DNA of 64,000 nucleotides, from contig JADEYG010000007.1 of NCBI GenBank assembly GCA_016906335.1, positions 372,001-436,000 of the forward strand. Direction: 5' to 3'. A model generated the notes under the pieces. That model was not told where the DNA came from, did not search any database, and saw only the letters and a program-made list of their open reading frames with translations. This DNA comes from Novakomyces olei. Lineage: Eukaryota; Ascomycota; Novakomycetes; Novakomycetales; Novakomycetaceae. Position 1 is the first letter of the stretch. The number at the start of each line of letters is the position of its first letter. The translations under genes were made by a program, and so were the position numbers. Shown here piece after piece: positions 54,434-64,000 of this stretch.

Positions 54434-55253
54434 CTGTTGGGGGAAGCTTGTTCAGCATTTGCCAGTGGCAGCATGTTTTCACCATAGTTTTATAATAGAT
54501 ACAAATTAGACAATTTTAAAAATTTGCTATTGACGAGAACCGCTGGTGTTTATACATTTTTTGTGTGGGTTATGGGGATTTGATTTTCTTTTCATTTGCT
54601 ATATAGTAAATTTGTTATAGACGTGAAGCTGTTGCTTTAAATCTTCACAAAGTTATTTGGAATACCTTGATATGGAGAAACTAAATTTCGTGAGTTTGCA
54701 ACGGCAAAAAGAGCTGGCAGCGGACATGCAATAAAACATTGGCAAGTATACCAATTTACCGTCTGGCCAACTGGATATGCATCAATTGAACAGCCAATGG
54801 CGACAAATACTAATACAAACCCTATTAGGATTAACTCTGTAATATTATGGTTAAGCCTTAATATGGTTAACCCTCTAATATCGCTCGAGCTCTCGTAATA
54901 ATTATAGGAAAAAAAATTCACTTTCGACTACAGCAAATATATTATTGAAGCATAATCGTTGGCGAATGCGCGCCGAGTCTTGATTTAGAAAATGACTAGG
55001 TCGCTGTTCACCTCAAAAGTAAAAGCGCAGTAAAGCCTCCGTCTTGCGTCAGTCTTGGCTAAAGCGAATTCTTATATTTTCATTACCAAATATGACGACG
55101 TACACCCGACAATACAAGCTTGACGTAATTTCATGAGCAAAATATATTGTAATACAATAAATTTATGTATCTTAATTCTGCCACCACAAGCGTTTATAGT
55201 CTTCCCCACAAGCTCCTTAAAGACCAATATCCTGATGCAAATATCCCGACGCA
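54434..55253. other. Intergenic region between LHS1 and the EF-hand gene
   Basis: 820 bp, AT-rich. Near 54818-54885 there are weak AACCCT/GGTTAA words. An in-frame TGA 21 nt before the EF-hand ATG, with no AG between them, argues against an upstream exon. Confidence 0.5.
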
Positions 55254-55466
55254 ATGGACTCTGAGAATCAGGAAGAGCTCCAGGAAGCCTTTTTCCTGTT
55301 CGACAAGGAACATAAAGGCCGGATAACGATGGACGATCTGAGAAGTGTCGCCTCGATGCTAAACGAGACAGTTGACGATCAGCTGCTTCAAGATATGATT
55401 GAAATTTCGGGAGCGTCGGCTAAAGATGGGCTGGATTTTGAGAGATTCTGTGAAATAATGAAGTAA
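55254..55466 (+). CDS. Single-lobe EF-hand protein (calmodulin/centrin C-lobe-like)
   Basis: 70 residues, complete: an in-frame stop lies 21 nt upstream with no possible acceptor between. It aligns with one calmodulin-type lobe: ELQEAFFLFDKEHKGRITMDDL, then LLQDMIEISGASAKDGLDFERF and CEIM. The first loop (DKEHKGRITMDD) keeps Asp at position 1 and Gly at 6 but has Lys at 5 and Asp at 12. The second loop has lost most ligands (Gly, Ser, Lys and Arg at positions 1, 3, 5 and 12). It therefore probably binds no Ca2+ or binds it weakly, like many light chains. A myosin light chain or centrin-like partner protein is possible. No symbol can be given. Confidence 0.65.
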   Translation: MDSENQEELQEAFFLFDKEHKGRITMDDLRSVASMLNETVDDQLLQDMIEISGASAKDGLDFERFCEIMK

Positions 55467-55736
55467 GACGGCTTTATGCGTTGGCTGATTAGTTTAAGGA
55501 GCGCAAATATCGCCAAATAAGGCATTCCAGCTACATTTGCAAATGTCTGGCGAGCTGGAAAGGATAAGAGCGTGGCTGTAAATATAAATGTGTGTGTATA
55601 CTATCATTTGTCATGGCAAGCCTGTATCATTAGTGCCACGATGTTTTCACTATTTTAAGTCAACGATCGCTAGCATAAAAGCGCTGTTTGATTCTTTACA
55701 ATGTCACTAATTTTACACACCAGTCTTTTCCAAACA

Positions 55737-55816
55737 CCTAGTCTTTTCAATACCTAGTCTTTTCAATACCTAGTCTTTTCAATACCTAGTCTTTTCAATA
55801 TCTAGTCTTTTCAATT
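55737..55816. repeat. 16-bp tandem repeat, five copies
   Basis: The unit CCTAGTCTTTTCAATA is repeated about five times, the outer copies slightly changed, in the 368-bp convergent space between the EF-hand and GRF genes (55467-55834). Nothing else was recognised in that space. Confidence 0.9.
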
Positions 55817-55834
55817 TCAAGTCATTCCAAAAAT

Positions 55835-56662
55835 TCAATCAAGGTTAGTGGCCCCTCGTACCCCCTTCAAGCAAGCGGCCTCGTTCCTCAAGGCCAGAAT
55901 ACACGCTTTATCCGTCTCGTGCATAGTCTCATGCACTTGAATCTTGGCCTTAAGCCGGGCAATTTCTTCATCGCGCTCCTGTAAAACAAGACGCAGTGAC
56001 TGTTTGCCTTTTGCATTTGCCGTTTGTGCCCGTTGAGCCGTAATTAACGCTCTATCCAGCTGGACTCGGACCTCCGCACCCAATCCAAACGTATCCAAAA
56101 CCCTTTTTATTTGCTGAAAATGATCACCCGTTACCCTTTGCCGAGTGGGCGACGTGGGTGGTGAGCGGTGGTGCCTTGACACGGGTGTTGGCAGCTGCAA
56201 ACCTGTGCCAGCAGAATAGGCATAGGCATCTAGTTTTTGTTTTTTTGGTGTCACTGGTTCAGACGCGTCTGAGCTCGACCATTCAAACTCCTCACCCTTT
56301 CCTTCCTCTCTATCGTTCCCCTTCCGCAGCGTATCATCACCGCTCGGATCGATGTTTTCTTGGCGCTTTACATCACTGTCGACTAGTGCATCGCTGCCCT
56401 TTGCCCTGTTTGCGTAGAGAGCACTCTCCCGGTTTTGTAGCGCTCGAGCCTCGCTCTCCCAGAGAAACAGGCGGCATCTGTCATGAGTGTCTAGGCGTTA
56501 GAGAGCAAACCCCAAAATCACTGTACCCCGCCCTCTCTGGCACGTATAGAAATATCGGCCCTTGTTCACACTATCGGCCTTTTTCACCATCAACAACACA
56601 GCCGGAAGCCGAGGTCGGCAGTCGCAGCGCCATTCTCCTTCCTCAAAGACGCCTTTGCTCAT
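55835..56662 (-). CDS. GRF-type zinc-finger protein with C-terminal coiled coil
   Basis: Two exons: 56527-56662 and 55835-56490 (intron 36 nt, GTACAG to CTCTAACGCCTAG); 263 residues. Splicing assembles a GRF finger at about residues 13-56: CDCRPRLPAV, then NKGRYFYTCQRGRD and RCRLFLWESEARAL. It contains the CxC, GRxFYxC and C-x-F-x-W elements split between the exons, strong support for the join. The middle is acidic and Ser/Pro-rich; residues about 190-255 form a coiled coil (LRLVLQERDEEIARLKAKIQ). GRF fingers bind single-stranded nucleic acid or act in DNA repair (APE2, TOP3A, NEIL3). Similar fungal GRF-plus-coiled-coil proteins exist, but I know no characterised ortholog. Confidence 0.8.
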
Positions 56663-56956
56663 GTACGTTACTCATGTACGTACGCGTGCCACATTAGTTG
56701 CTCATCCAAGGTTTAAGCGTTATTTGTTTATTCGTATAATAAAGCAGAAAGTAAGCAAAGTATAAGCGCAAAGTATAACCACAATTGGTCGTACATAATA
56801 TAATGTGTAGTAAGCTTACACATGAACACAGTCTTGAGTATACTGTGCGTGGAGGAGACATATATATAGAATTGCCCAATATAGAGGCTAATATACGTGC
56901 AAAAGTAGAGCAAAAAGCCTGCTGGACTGCGGGTTAGAGCTGGTTCGGACGTGCAA

Positions 56957-58176
56957 ATGGGCGCGTGTGAGCCCAAAAACGACGTTCCCGGTCAGTATAA
57001 CGTGGGAATACACGTCTTTGCCGTGTTTCTTATCCTTGGAGTATCTGTTTTTGGTAAGAAACGACGAGGCCGATATTGATGCTTTTGCCTGCCTGCCTTC
57101 TGACCCCGTGTAGCCGCATGTCTCCCGATTTTCGGGAAACGAGTACGCGCCGTTAGAGTATCGCACCACGGTATATTTTACGTGAAGCATTTCGGCACTG
57201 GAGTGCTTGTCGCGACCGCCTTTGTACATGTAAGAAGCCTGAACGAACGAACAAACAAACAAACAGACGAATGATCATTTGCTTATTTACCCTTTCTAGC
57301 TCTTACCGACGGCCTTTATAAACTTGACGAATCCGTGTTTACCACACTTTTGGACTACAACTTACCCGCCAATGCCGGGACTGATTGCCATGCTCGGTGT
57401 CTTCTCCATAGCTGTCGTGGAAATGGTTTGCAATCAAGGACAGCCTCATATCCACGGGCTCGTGGAAGACAAAACCGCGCACTCCAGCTATGAGTATAGC
57501 ATTCTGGGCAATGAGAGCGATACTGCTCTGCCCGCCAATATTGCGTCTACGAGCAGAAATGGCCGGGAAGAGGAAGATGAGGCTCGACTGCAAAAGGAAA
57601 TCATTAATGTTACTCTTCTTGAGGCTGGAATCCTGTTTCATAGCGTTTTTGTCGGCATGTCTCTCTCAGTGACAACTGGACCCGCGTTCGTAACACTCTT
57701 GATTGCTTTAACTCTACATCAGTTCTTTGAAGGGCTGGGGTTGGGATCTCGAATCGGTGAGATCAGCTTTCCTCACAAGTCTTTGCGTCCTTGGATAATG
57801 TGTATCGGCTACGGTATCAGCACTCCGTTTGGGCAGGTTGTAGGATTGTTGACGCGGAGATTGTACGATCCGGGTTCCGCGTCGAGTCTTATTCTTGTTG
57901 GTAAGTACAATCCAAGGCTTTTGTTTTCTCGTTCCATCCTTGATAAATTTATCGCCCACATTTGCACTTGTGTTTGAAACCGAGTCTAATACAGCAGGTG
58001 TTATGAACGCTATCAGTGCCGGTTTACTCCTATACTCCAGTCTGGTCGAACTGTTGGCCGAAGATTTCTTGTCGCCTCATAGCTACGAAGTCCTGCAGGG
58101 GAATCTTCGATGGAAAGCTTGTGGCATGGTGGCGTTTGGCGCTTTTTCTATGGCTCTTGTTGGTGCATTTGCATAA
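56957..58176 (+). CDS. ZIP-family zinc/iron transporter (Zrt-like)
   Basis: Four exons: 56957-57053, 57114-57229, 57300-57900 and 57998-58176 (introns 60, 70 and 97 nt); 330 residues. The protein reads YNVGIHVFAVFLILGVSVF, KHFGTGVLVATAFVHLLPTA, NLTNPCLPHFW, YPPMPGLIAML, then EAGILFHSVFVGMSL, LIALTLHQFFEGLGLGSRIG and NAISAGLLLYSSLVELLAEDF. The HSxxxG and HQxxEG motifs in helices 4 and 5 are the metal-binding core of ZIP proteins. It resembles plasma-membrane Zrt1/Zrt2. The cytosolic loop carries a His motif (QPHIHG) typical of metal sensing. Joins restore the TM1-TM3 segments. Intron 2 has AACA/AACG repeats. Confidence 0.93.
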
Positions 58177-58327
58177 GGTGGGATAAATATTAATACAGTT
58201 GTGGTAGAGTCTGAGCATGCTGCTTACGACGGCACAAGGTTTGAGAAAATAATTTAATACAAAAGTAATTGAGCGGTCAAAATTAAATCGCCGATATTAC
58301 CATAAAATTGTAGACGCGCTCTATCCT

Positions 58328-59901
58328 TTATTTCTTTCCTAACTTGAACCATTTGGGTATCTTGTTCGTACCTGTAGCATTCTTCGCAGAGCTCGGAGGA
58401 GCAGCTGGTGGAGGGTACCGAGCTTCTGCGGTCTTGCCCTTTTCATCTGCCGTCTCACTGCCCCTTTGTGATTTGGCCAACTCTTTCAGGATTTCGTCTT
58501 TTAAGACTGGAGACTTTTGCAAGTGGGCTGACACAGGATCCGTGGTCCATGAGAAATTTACTACCATTCGTTGCACAAAGTTCTCGTGCTGTATTAACAA
58601 AGAATCCATGTGCGTCAAGTCCCGTGGCGGTGGTCCCACCCCTAAAATGTCAGTACCGAGATTGCAATTATCGATATCACTTACAAAGCTTAAACGGCAC
58701 GTCCGCATGGCGCAGCAAGCTCCGTACAAAATCGTACAGGTGACCGACTAGTATGTTAGCAACCATCTCCACCAACAGCCTCATACCAGAATCAGCCCGT
58801 CCAAACTCGGCAACTGCTTGTGAACCATCGGTGAAACGGAACTTGACGTGGGACTTTTCAACAGCAGCGGGTTTTCGAGTCAGAGCTTCACGCTGCTGTC
58901 GCGTCATGAATTGGCCCATCGATGGGCCTCGTGCACGCTGTGCCAGGATGGACTGGTAGTACTGAGCCTGGGCTACCGTCATTTCTCCACTCTCCACCTC
59001 TGCTCTGTCAGCCTGTATAACGAAAAGCAGGCAAAGTTACCAGTCTGCGACCCGGTCTCTAAAGGCCGCAAGTTCCGCAGTCCGCTACCCGGCTTTTGTG
59101 TAAGCGTGTCCTCGACCACGCTTTCGCTGCTCGAGGGTCCGTGGTCAGCAGTGCCTGGCAGCACTGAGTCCTTGGACGCAACAGTGCTCCCTTGAGCCTC
59201 ATTGCTGCTGGCTTTAGCGGGGGGAAGGTTTTGCAGGCGCATGGACACGTTTCCGCTCCACACACCGAGGCTGCCAAAAGTTACAGCGTCCAACTCGGCG
59301 GAAGTGCGAAGCTGTTCAGTGCCAATTAGCACAATGTGTACCTATAATGCACCATTCAATCGAAATTTACCTCCTTGTTCAAAATAACGAGCGCAACTTT
59401 TCCCTCGCTGAGCGCATCGAGCACGTGTGTTCCAGACTCTGTTTCGTACTGCGCCAGAGCACTCTTTATCGAGTCGGTGGGCCACGCGTTAACGACGTAA
59501 CGCTTTCCGCCCGCACCTACTGCCACCTTGAGCCGGGACACTGCCAGGTTAATAAATAAAAATAAAAATAAAATAAAATAAAATAAAATAAAATAAAATA
59601 AAATAAAATAAAATAAAATAAAATAAAAATTAAATAAAAATAAAATAAAAAACGTAGAGTAAAAACGAAAAGTACCTTCATTCTTGGCCTCTACTAGCTC
59701 CAGCCCGATCCCCTGCAGCTGCAGCAGAGCCAGCGGAGTGCCACCATCGACCTGTTTGCCGAGATACGTCAGAGCATGAGTGCGCCAATCGACGTTTGCC
59801 TTTCCACAGGCTGCTCGAAGCACGTCCTGAACCAGCGCCTCAGACGGGACAGGAATTGTGTACTTTTGTATCCGTTTATACACTACTCGTACCGTTGCCA
59901 T
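58328..59901 (-). CDS. UBX4: UBX-domain protein, TUG/ASPL/Ubx4 type
   Basis: Six exons: 59676-59901, 59371-59540, 59041-59311, 58787-58999, 58685-58747 and 58328-58641 (introns 135, 59, 41, 39 and 43 nt); 418 residues. The N-terminal ubiquitin-like domain (VRVVYKRIQKYTIPVP, LALLQLQGIGLELVEAKN) matches the TUG-UBL1 domain. A second region ends FGSLGVWSGNVSMRLQN. The UBX domain is formed across two joins: VKFRFTDGSQAVAEFGRADS, VGHLYDFVRSLL, PFKLWVGPPPRDL. Such proteins bind the AAA ATPase Cdc48/p97 and in yeast act in proteasomal turnover. The second intron could end at TATAG 59342 (29 nt); GAACAG at 59312 was preferred for its GCTAAT branch and length. Intron 1 contains a microsatellite. Confidence 0.85.
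59553..59655. repeat. AAAAT pentanucleotide array inside UBX4 intron 1
   Basis: About 100 bp of AAATA/AAAAT repeats, mildly imperfect at both ends, filling most of the 135-nt intron. Length change would alter intron size only. Confidence 0.95.
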
Positions 59902-60229
59902 AACACGCACAATGTGGTCAGTTTGCGTATGACAGCATTACACTCTATACAGGTCGTTGCGCCGCGTAATAGGCCATAATTTATAATATTAGAGCTGCTG
60001 ACTGCTATTAAATTGGTATTAAAACTGTAAAACTGCTATTATAACGGCTAAAACTGATATTATAATGCTAAACCTGTAACCTGCTATTATAAGTATTAGC
60101 AGTATGTAACATGATTTTCTTTTGTAACCCGATTTTCTGTAGCAACATGATTTTCTTTTATTTTGTAATAGACGACACTTTAGACTACAAACCTGCCTTT
60201 GCTACGGCGCATCTCGCACAGCACCAGGC
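59902..60229. other. Divergent promoter of UBX4 and MSS51
   Basis: 328 bp with scattered TGCTATTA/CTGATATTATAA repeats (about 59995-60100) and a repeated ACATGATTTTCTTTT (60109 and 60145). No gene was recognised. Confidence 0.5.
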
Positions 60230-61593
60230 ATGTCTTTACGGTGCGCAAGACGCGCATTTGCGTGTCCCGCTGGGCGCGACTCGGCTGCGCATCAAGTGCG
60301 AACTTTCCTCGACTTATTCCGGTGGAGCAAACGGCCGTCGAGGCGGGACACGGTACAACCTCCGCGAGATTTTGTGGAAGAGGAGGAGCCGACTGGCGAC
60401 AGCGAGTCGCTCTTCCACCCACTGAGCAAATCGCCGGACAAAGCGATGCGCTCCAAGGGAGAGCTTATTCGCCGTATTGGCCAATGCCCAATCTCTGGCA
60501 GCAGTATCAACTACGAGTGTCCCATATCAGGATTCCCTACGCACTACAGCAAACACGAGTGGGACGTTGACGTGGAACACCAACGCGAATTCGCGTGGCG
60601 ATTACGGCAGTCGAACGAAGACGAGCACGATTTACGCAGTGGCCGAGCGCTGCCTGAACTGACAATGATGCCGATGTTTCAAGATACAGAATTTGCTCTA
60701 AATTTTGCGTCATGGGACACGTTCTTCTACACCCGTGGATTTCAGTCAATTGATTCTCCACGTTCTGTAAGGCACTTGTCCAAACTGCTGTCGTACCCTA
60801 TTACCATCGCCTCTGTACTGCATCCATTGTCACCGTACCAATTGGGTACTCGGCTAACTCACGAGGGACTCGTGTCCATGACAGGTATGTGCTTTTGCTT
60901 TTGCTTTTGCTCTCTAACTCTTTTTAACATCAAGCTCTCCGCTACTCGCTCGATATCTCTCGACAAATCGAGACGGTGGAAGAAAGCGAGATGCTGTCCA
61001 AGCCGATACGTATTATCCTACTGGGCGCACGTGCGGAAAGTATGATCCCACGTGCAATTTGGCTTCAAGGTGGGCCCTATATATTCCCAAACTCGAGGTT
61101 TGAAGTTCATTTTATTGGCCCAGAGGCGATTCGGCCGTCAACGTCAACCGTTCCCTTGACTGAACCTCTTCGTGAATCTTCCGATCGCCGTATGACGTTT
61201 ACGACTTACAACGACTATTACCACAAAATTCATGATGCTGGAGACCTGTCACCTTTTGATCCTTATCAGGATATCTTTTACATCCCCTGCCCGGGTTTTG
61301 GCCATCCTGCTTCCCGCAAGGAATGGACGCCTACACTCCAACGACTGCTAGAGACGAAATGCCCTATTGTTGTAACAGGGTTTTCTCCCGAGGACTTGAA
61401 GACTGATTTTGCGGCCATGAGCGATATTTGCAAGGACGAGTACGATATTCTTATCGAGCCTGGTGAAAACAATTTCGGCAGTCGCAGGTGGGATTACTCA
61501 GAGTACTGCCCGTCGCGTACGACGATGCAATCCAATTGGGGCCTTTTTGCATTCCGTGGTAAAAGGTACGAAGTCAATGTTACGGACGCTTAG
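60230..61593 (+). CDS. MSS51: Mss51, mitochondrial COX1 translational activator
   Basis: Two exons: 60230-60884 and 60935-61593 (intron 50 nt); 437 residues, matching yeast Mss51 (436). The N terminus is Arg-rich with few acids, as for a mitochondrial presequence. The motif ECPISGFPTHYSKHEWD matches the C-P-x-SG-x-PTH block of the family, and LLSYPITIASVLHPLSPY, then IRIILLGARAESMIPRAIW and SRFEVHFIGPE, follow as in Mss51. Mss51 promotes COX1 mRNA translation and binds new Cox1, coupling synthesis to assembly. The cysteine pairs that bind heme in yeast should be compared. The join restores MTALRYSLDIS. Confidence 0.88.
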
Positions 61594-61661
61594 GTAGATT
61601 TTTTGCTTCCGATTTGGGCGCAATGATTATATCGTCACTGCAAAATAAACAAGTCAATAAG

Positions 61662-61756
<95 letters not shown>

Positions 61757-61954
61757 ATAGCCTAGATTTACTAAATAAAATACTCGTGAATAATTTGACT
61801 TGCTATAATAATATACAAAAGCACATTCAAATATAGAATTTGTTTACTAATTTTTGTCTCAAGAAATAGCCGAGCGAGCACACTGGCTTTAGTGGCTAAA
61901 GTCTTTTTTATTGATACAAGCTTGCCGGGCAAATATGCTTTCCTCCTTCACAAG
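61594..61954. repeat. Convergent 3' region with AAAT array
   Basis: 361 bp between MSS51 and PSD1. At 61662-61758 about 24 copies of TAAA occur without interruption. No gene was recognised. Confidence 0.9.
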
Positions 61955-63707
61955 CTAATGACCATTCACTGCCCCAAAGGCCTGCCCCACTTGAACACGG
62001 TCGCCTGCCCTAACAAAAAATCGAAAATCTTCCGGTGCCTCAAACACCAGGACAATCGTAGAACCGAGGTTAAACCCTCCAATTTCTTCGCCCTTTGCAA
62101 CTGGATGCCCGCGTAGAATGAATGAAGAGTCAGAATAAGTCGCCTCAGAGAATCCGCGAGAGTTTAATTTTTCCTTTTTGTTTATAGTATTTGTGCGCAA
62201 GAATTTATCGAATTTGATCCGAATGGACCCTACATTAGTAGCACCAACGGGTGTCATACTCATAAACCCCCAGCGATATTTCCCGAGCAAAGCAACACGC
62301 TCATTAAGCACAAAAAGATTGCTTATCTTTCTAGCTACATAGGGGGACACGCTGTACAAATCACCCGGAAAGTGACGTCGGGTCTCGACTACCCAACTAG
62401 CAGGCGAATGAAATCGATGATAGTCACCTGGTGCGAGGTAAATAACGGCGAAGAAAAGTTTACGCGGACCATCTTGACCTAGGATTCCAGCCCCGGCTTC
62501 TTGAACGACTTTTAATATTGACGAAGTGCTACTCTTTGCATCGTAAACGGAAGCATCTGTACCGGCCCGGCTTCCAGAGCCGATGAGATCGCCGAGAGAG
62601 TAAGCGATACCATTGACCTCCGCAAATTCTTTATCGGTTACGTGCTGCATATCGTCACGTTCAAATTTTACGGTCTCCGCATCGGTTCCAGAATCAGACG
62701 AACTTGACCCGAGCAAAGCATCCAACGAGTACGTCAGCCCTTTGACTTGTTCAATGCGATCCTCGTCCACTATTCCCAAGTGTAATACCCGCCCATCTGC
62801 TGGGGACACCTAACGAGTGTTAGATGATTTATTTGATAAAACACTGAAAATAAAATAAAATCAATAAAATGAAGGCAAGAGACTCCATACTATTGGTGCA
62901 TCTGCTATTGGCCGTTTTGACATATCAATTTCGCGATAAAAGAATTCAGCCAAGTTTCGGTATTTTTGTAGATCCTTTTCTTTGAGCTCATCAAAGTTGC
63001 AACCAAACAGCCATCCGTATAATCGATAACCAGGGCCCCTCATCCAAATCGGGAGATCAATCTCATTAAATTTGCCCCAAAGCCGTGAAATACTGTTCAG
63101 AGGTAGAGTACTCAGAACGCGTACCTAGCACAATTAGAATTGCAATGGTCAAGAACAATTGCTGATACACAGCGATCAAAAGTTTACAAATACAAAAATT
63201 AAACAGAAATGTATATAAAAAAGAACAAAATAAAAGAATGAACGTTAAAAAAAAACAGACAACAAAGAGCAGAAATAAAAATATAGGACTAAACAACGCA
63301 AATGCCATGCAAACAATGTGCCAAAAAATTCATACCTGCCATGGTCCAGTAGGTCTGACTTTCTCTTCATCCTGTGTCTGATTGTCTCCGCGAAACCGCT
63401 TGTATGCATGCAACGCAATGACTACGGCAATTCCCACGCCCACAGGCAAATTGTACCATTCAACCTTGGTCTTACTCAAAGCCGCCCGCAGCCTATGCCG
63501 AAAAGAAACAGAAGGATCTTTCCCCGAACCCTTTTTATTGTATTTAAATTGAGAATTCTCCGTCTGTTGCTGGCGCTGCAGAAAAGGCCGTCCGGTGGAG
63601 AATCGCACACGCAAACGTCCATCCCGTCGTGCGCCAGAGAATCGTGGCAGCGGCACGAATTGCAGCCCAGCTCGGCCTGTACGTAGCCCTCGCTGCCACG
63701 CTTTCAT
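61955..63707 (-). CDS. PSD1: Phosphatidylserine decarboxylase, mitochondrial type
   Basis: Three exons: 63336-63707, 62891-63124 and 61955-62809 (introns 211 and 81 nt); 486 residues. The Arg/Lys-rich N terminus is a mitochondrial presequence, followed by a transmembrane segment (LPVGVGIAVVIALHAY). The joins give WQVRVLSTLPLNSISRLWG and DAPIVSPADGRVL. The catalytic region has PGDYHRFHSPASW and the self-cleavage site in FNLGSTIVLVFEAP, where cleavage before Ser makes the pyruvoyl group. It converts phosphatidylserine to phosphatidylethanolamine at the inner membrane. An internal insert with a repeated V-x-G-[IL]-[AT]-YSL-[GD]-[AD]-L-[IL]-GS motif (two copies, at about 220-280) separates the SPADG block from the catalytic part. 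ATG 63707 was chosen over an upstream GTG. Confidence 0.94.
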
Positions 63708-64000
63708 TCTTTTCTTGTGATATTTACGTTTCACTAAACCCTCTGTGAGGTAACCGCGTGCTCTAAAGCTCTATAAACGCGTTGCCGATAGGATCCAAGC
63801 AGCTACAATCACATGAAGAATAATGAATATTGCCAGTATAGAATATTATCAAGAATATTATCAAGAATATTATATAAATAATGTATTTAAATAATGTATT
63901 TAAATAGTAAATAGTAAACATCGAATGCTGAATTAACTGGATTAATACTGAATTAATACTGAATTAAATTAATATTAATTGTAGCAAAACAATAATATTT
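63708..64000. other. Upstream region of PSD1, AT-rich repeats at the window end
   Basis: An ACGCGT lies at 63777-63782, 70 bp upstream of PSD1. From 63837 on there are direct repeats of ATATTATCAAGA and ATAATGTATTTAA. No gene was recognised before the window edge. Confidence 0.5.

Noticed and set aside
59342-59370. 29-nt intron in UBX4
   Set aside because: An acceptor 30 bases further on (59312) has a better branch site, gives a 59-nt intron and keeps the same frame.

Overview
The window is nuclear DNA from an ascomycete yeast or yeast-like fungus. The evidence is Vps52, the Tsr3/Acl4 ribosome-assembly factors, an MBF-type APSES factor, Mss51, an Lhs1 ending in HDEL, a catalase ending in SKL, and a GPI-anchored SOD-like protein. 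Unlike Saccharomyces, most genes carry several very short introns (about 32-60 nt, some 100-260 nt) with GTAAGT/GTATGT-like donors, CTAAC/CTGAC-type branch sites and nearby AG acceptors. The Nudix-thiamine pyrophosphokinase arrangement is that of fission yeast Tnr3. An intron-bearing early-diverging ascomycete (Taphrinomycotina, or a basal yeast such as the Lipomyces group) fits best; this is inference, not a placement. I see no virus-like elements, transposons, rRNA or tRNA genes.

Layout. 1-10 kb: 3' end of VPS52 (+), a SAP-domain membrane protein (-), mitochondrial carrier MME1 (+), MBF subunit (-), glycolipid transfer protein (-). 10-20 kb: SPO71/mug56-like PH protein (+), IMP2 (-), ACL4 (+), CAB2 (-), TSR3 (+). 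20-30 kb: peroxisomal catalase (+), SOD-like GPI protein (+), then TNR3 and TRM11 (both -), which read as one continuous coding unit, and V-ATPase subunit f (+). 30-43 kb: CRAL-TRIO/RhoGAP protein (+), NIPA-type transporter (-), acidic protein (-), delta-COP RET2 (+), SSH4/EAR1-like adaptor (-), SUZ-domain protein (+). 43-55 kb: SET2 (-), KAP104 (-), a small gene with an apparent 8-nt exon (-), LHS1 (+). 55-64 kb: 70-residue EF-hand protein (+), GRF zinc-finger protein (-), ZIP transporter (+), UBX4/TUG-like (-), MSS51 (+), PSD1 (-).

The genes are housekeeping and not a physical pathway cluster. Themes are membrane traffic (VPS52, RET2, SSH4, KAP104, UBX4), mitochondria (MME1, IMP2, MSS51, PSD1), ribosome/tRNA maturation (ACL4, TSR3, TRM11) and cofactors (CAB2, TNR3). 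Many pairs are divergent with 200-600 bp promoters. AACCCTAA 'telobox' motifs recur in several of these promoters, and ACGCGT sits just upstream of the MBF subunit gene. Long perfect microsatellites lie between genes and in one intron.

The most unusual observation is that TRM11 has no stop codon before a well-formed intron that joins it in frame to the first Nudix residues of TNR3, with no ATG available between them. This predicts a Trm11-Nudix-thiamine pyrophosphokinase protein of about 1059 residues. Second is a SOD-fold cell-wall protein in which all four copper-binding histidines appear replaced. All exon joins were worked out by hand from splice signals and reading-frame phase; none has transcript support here.
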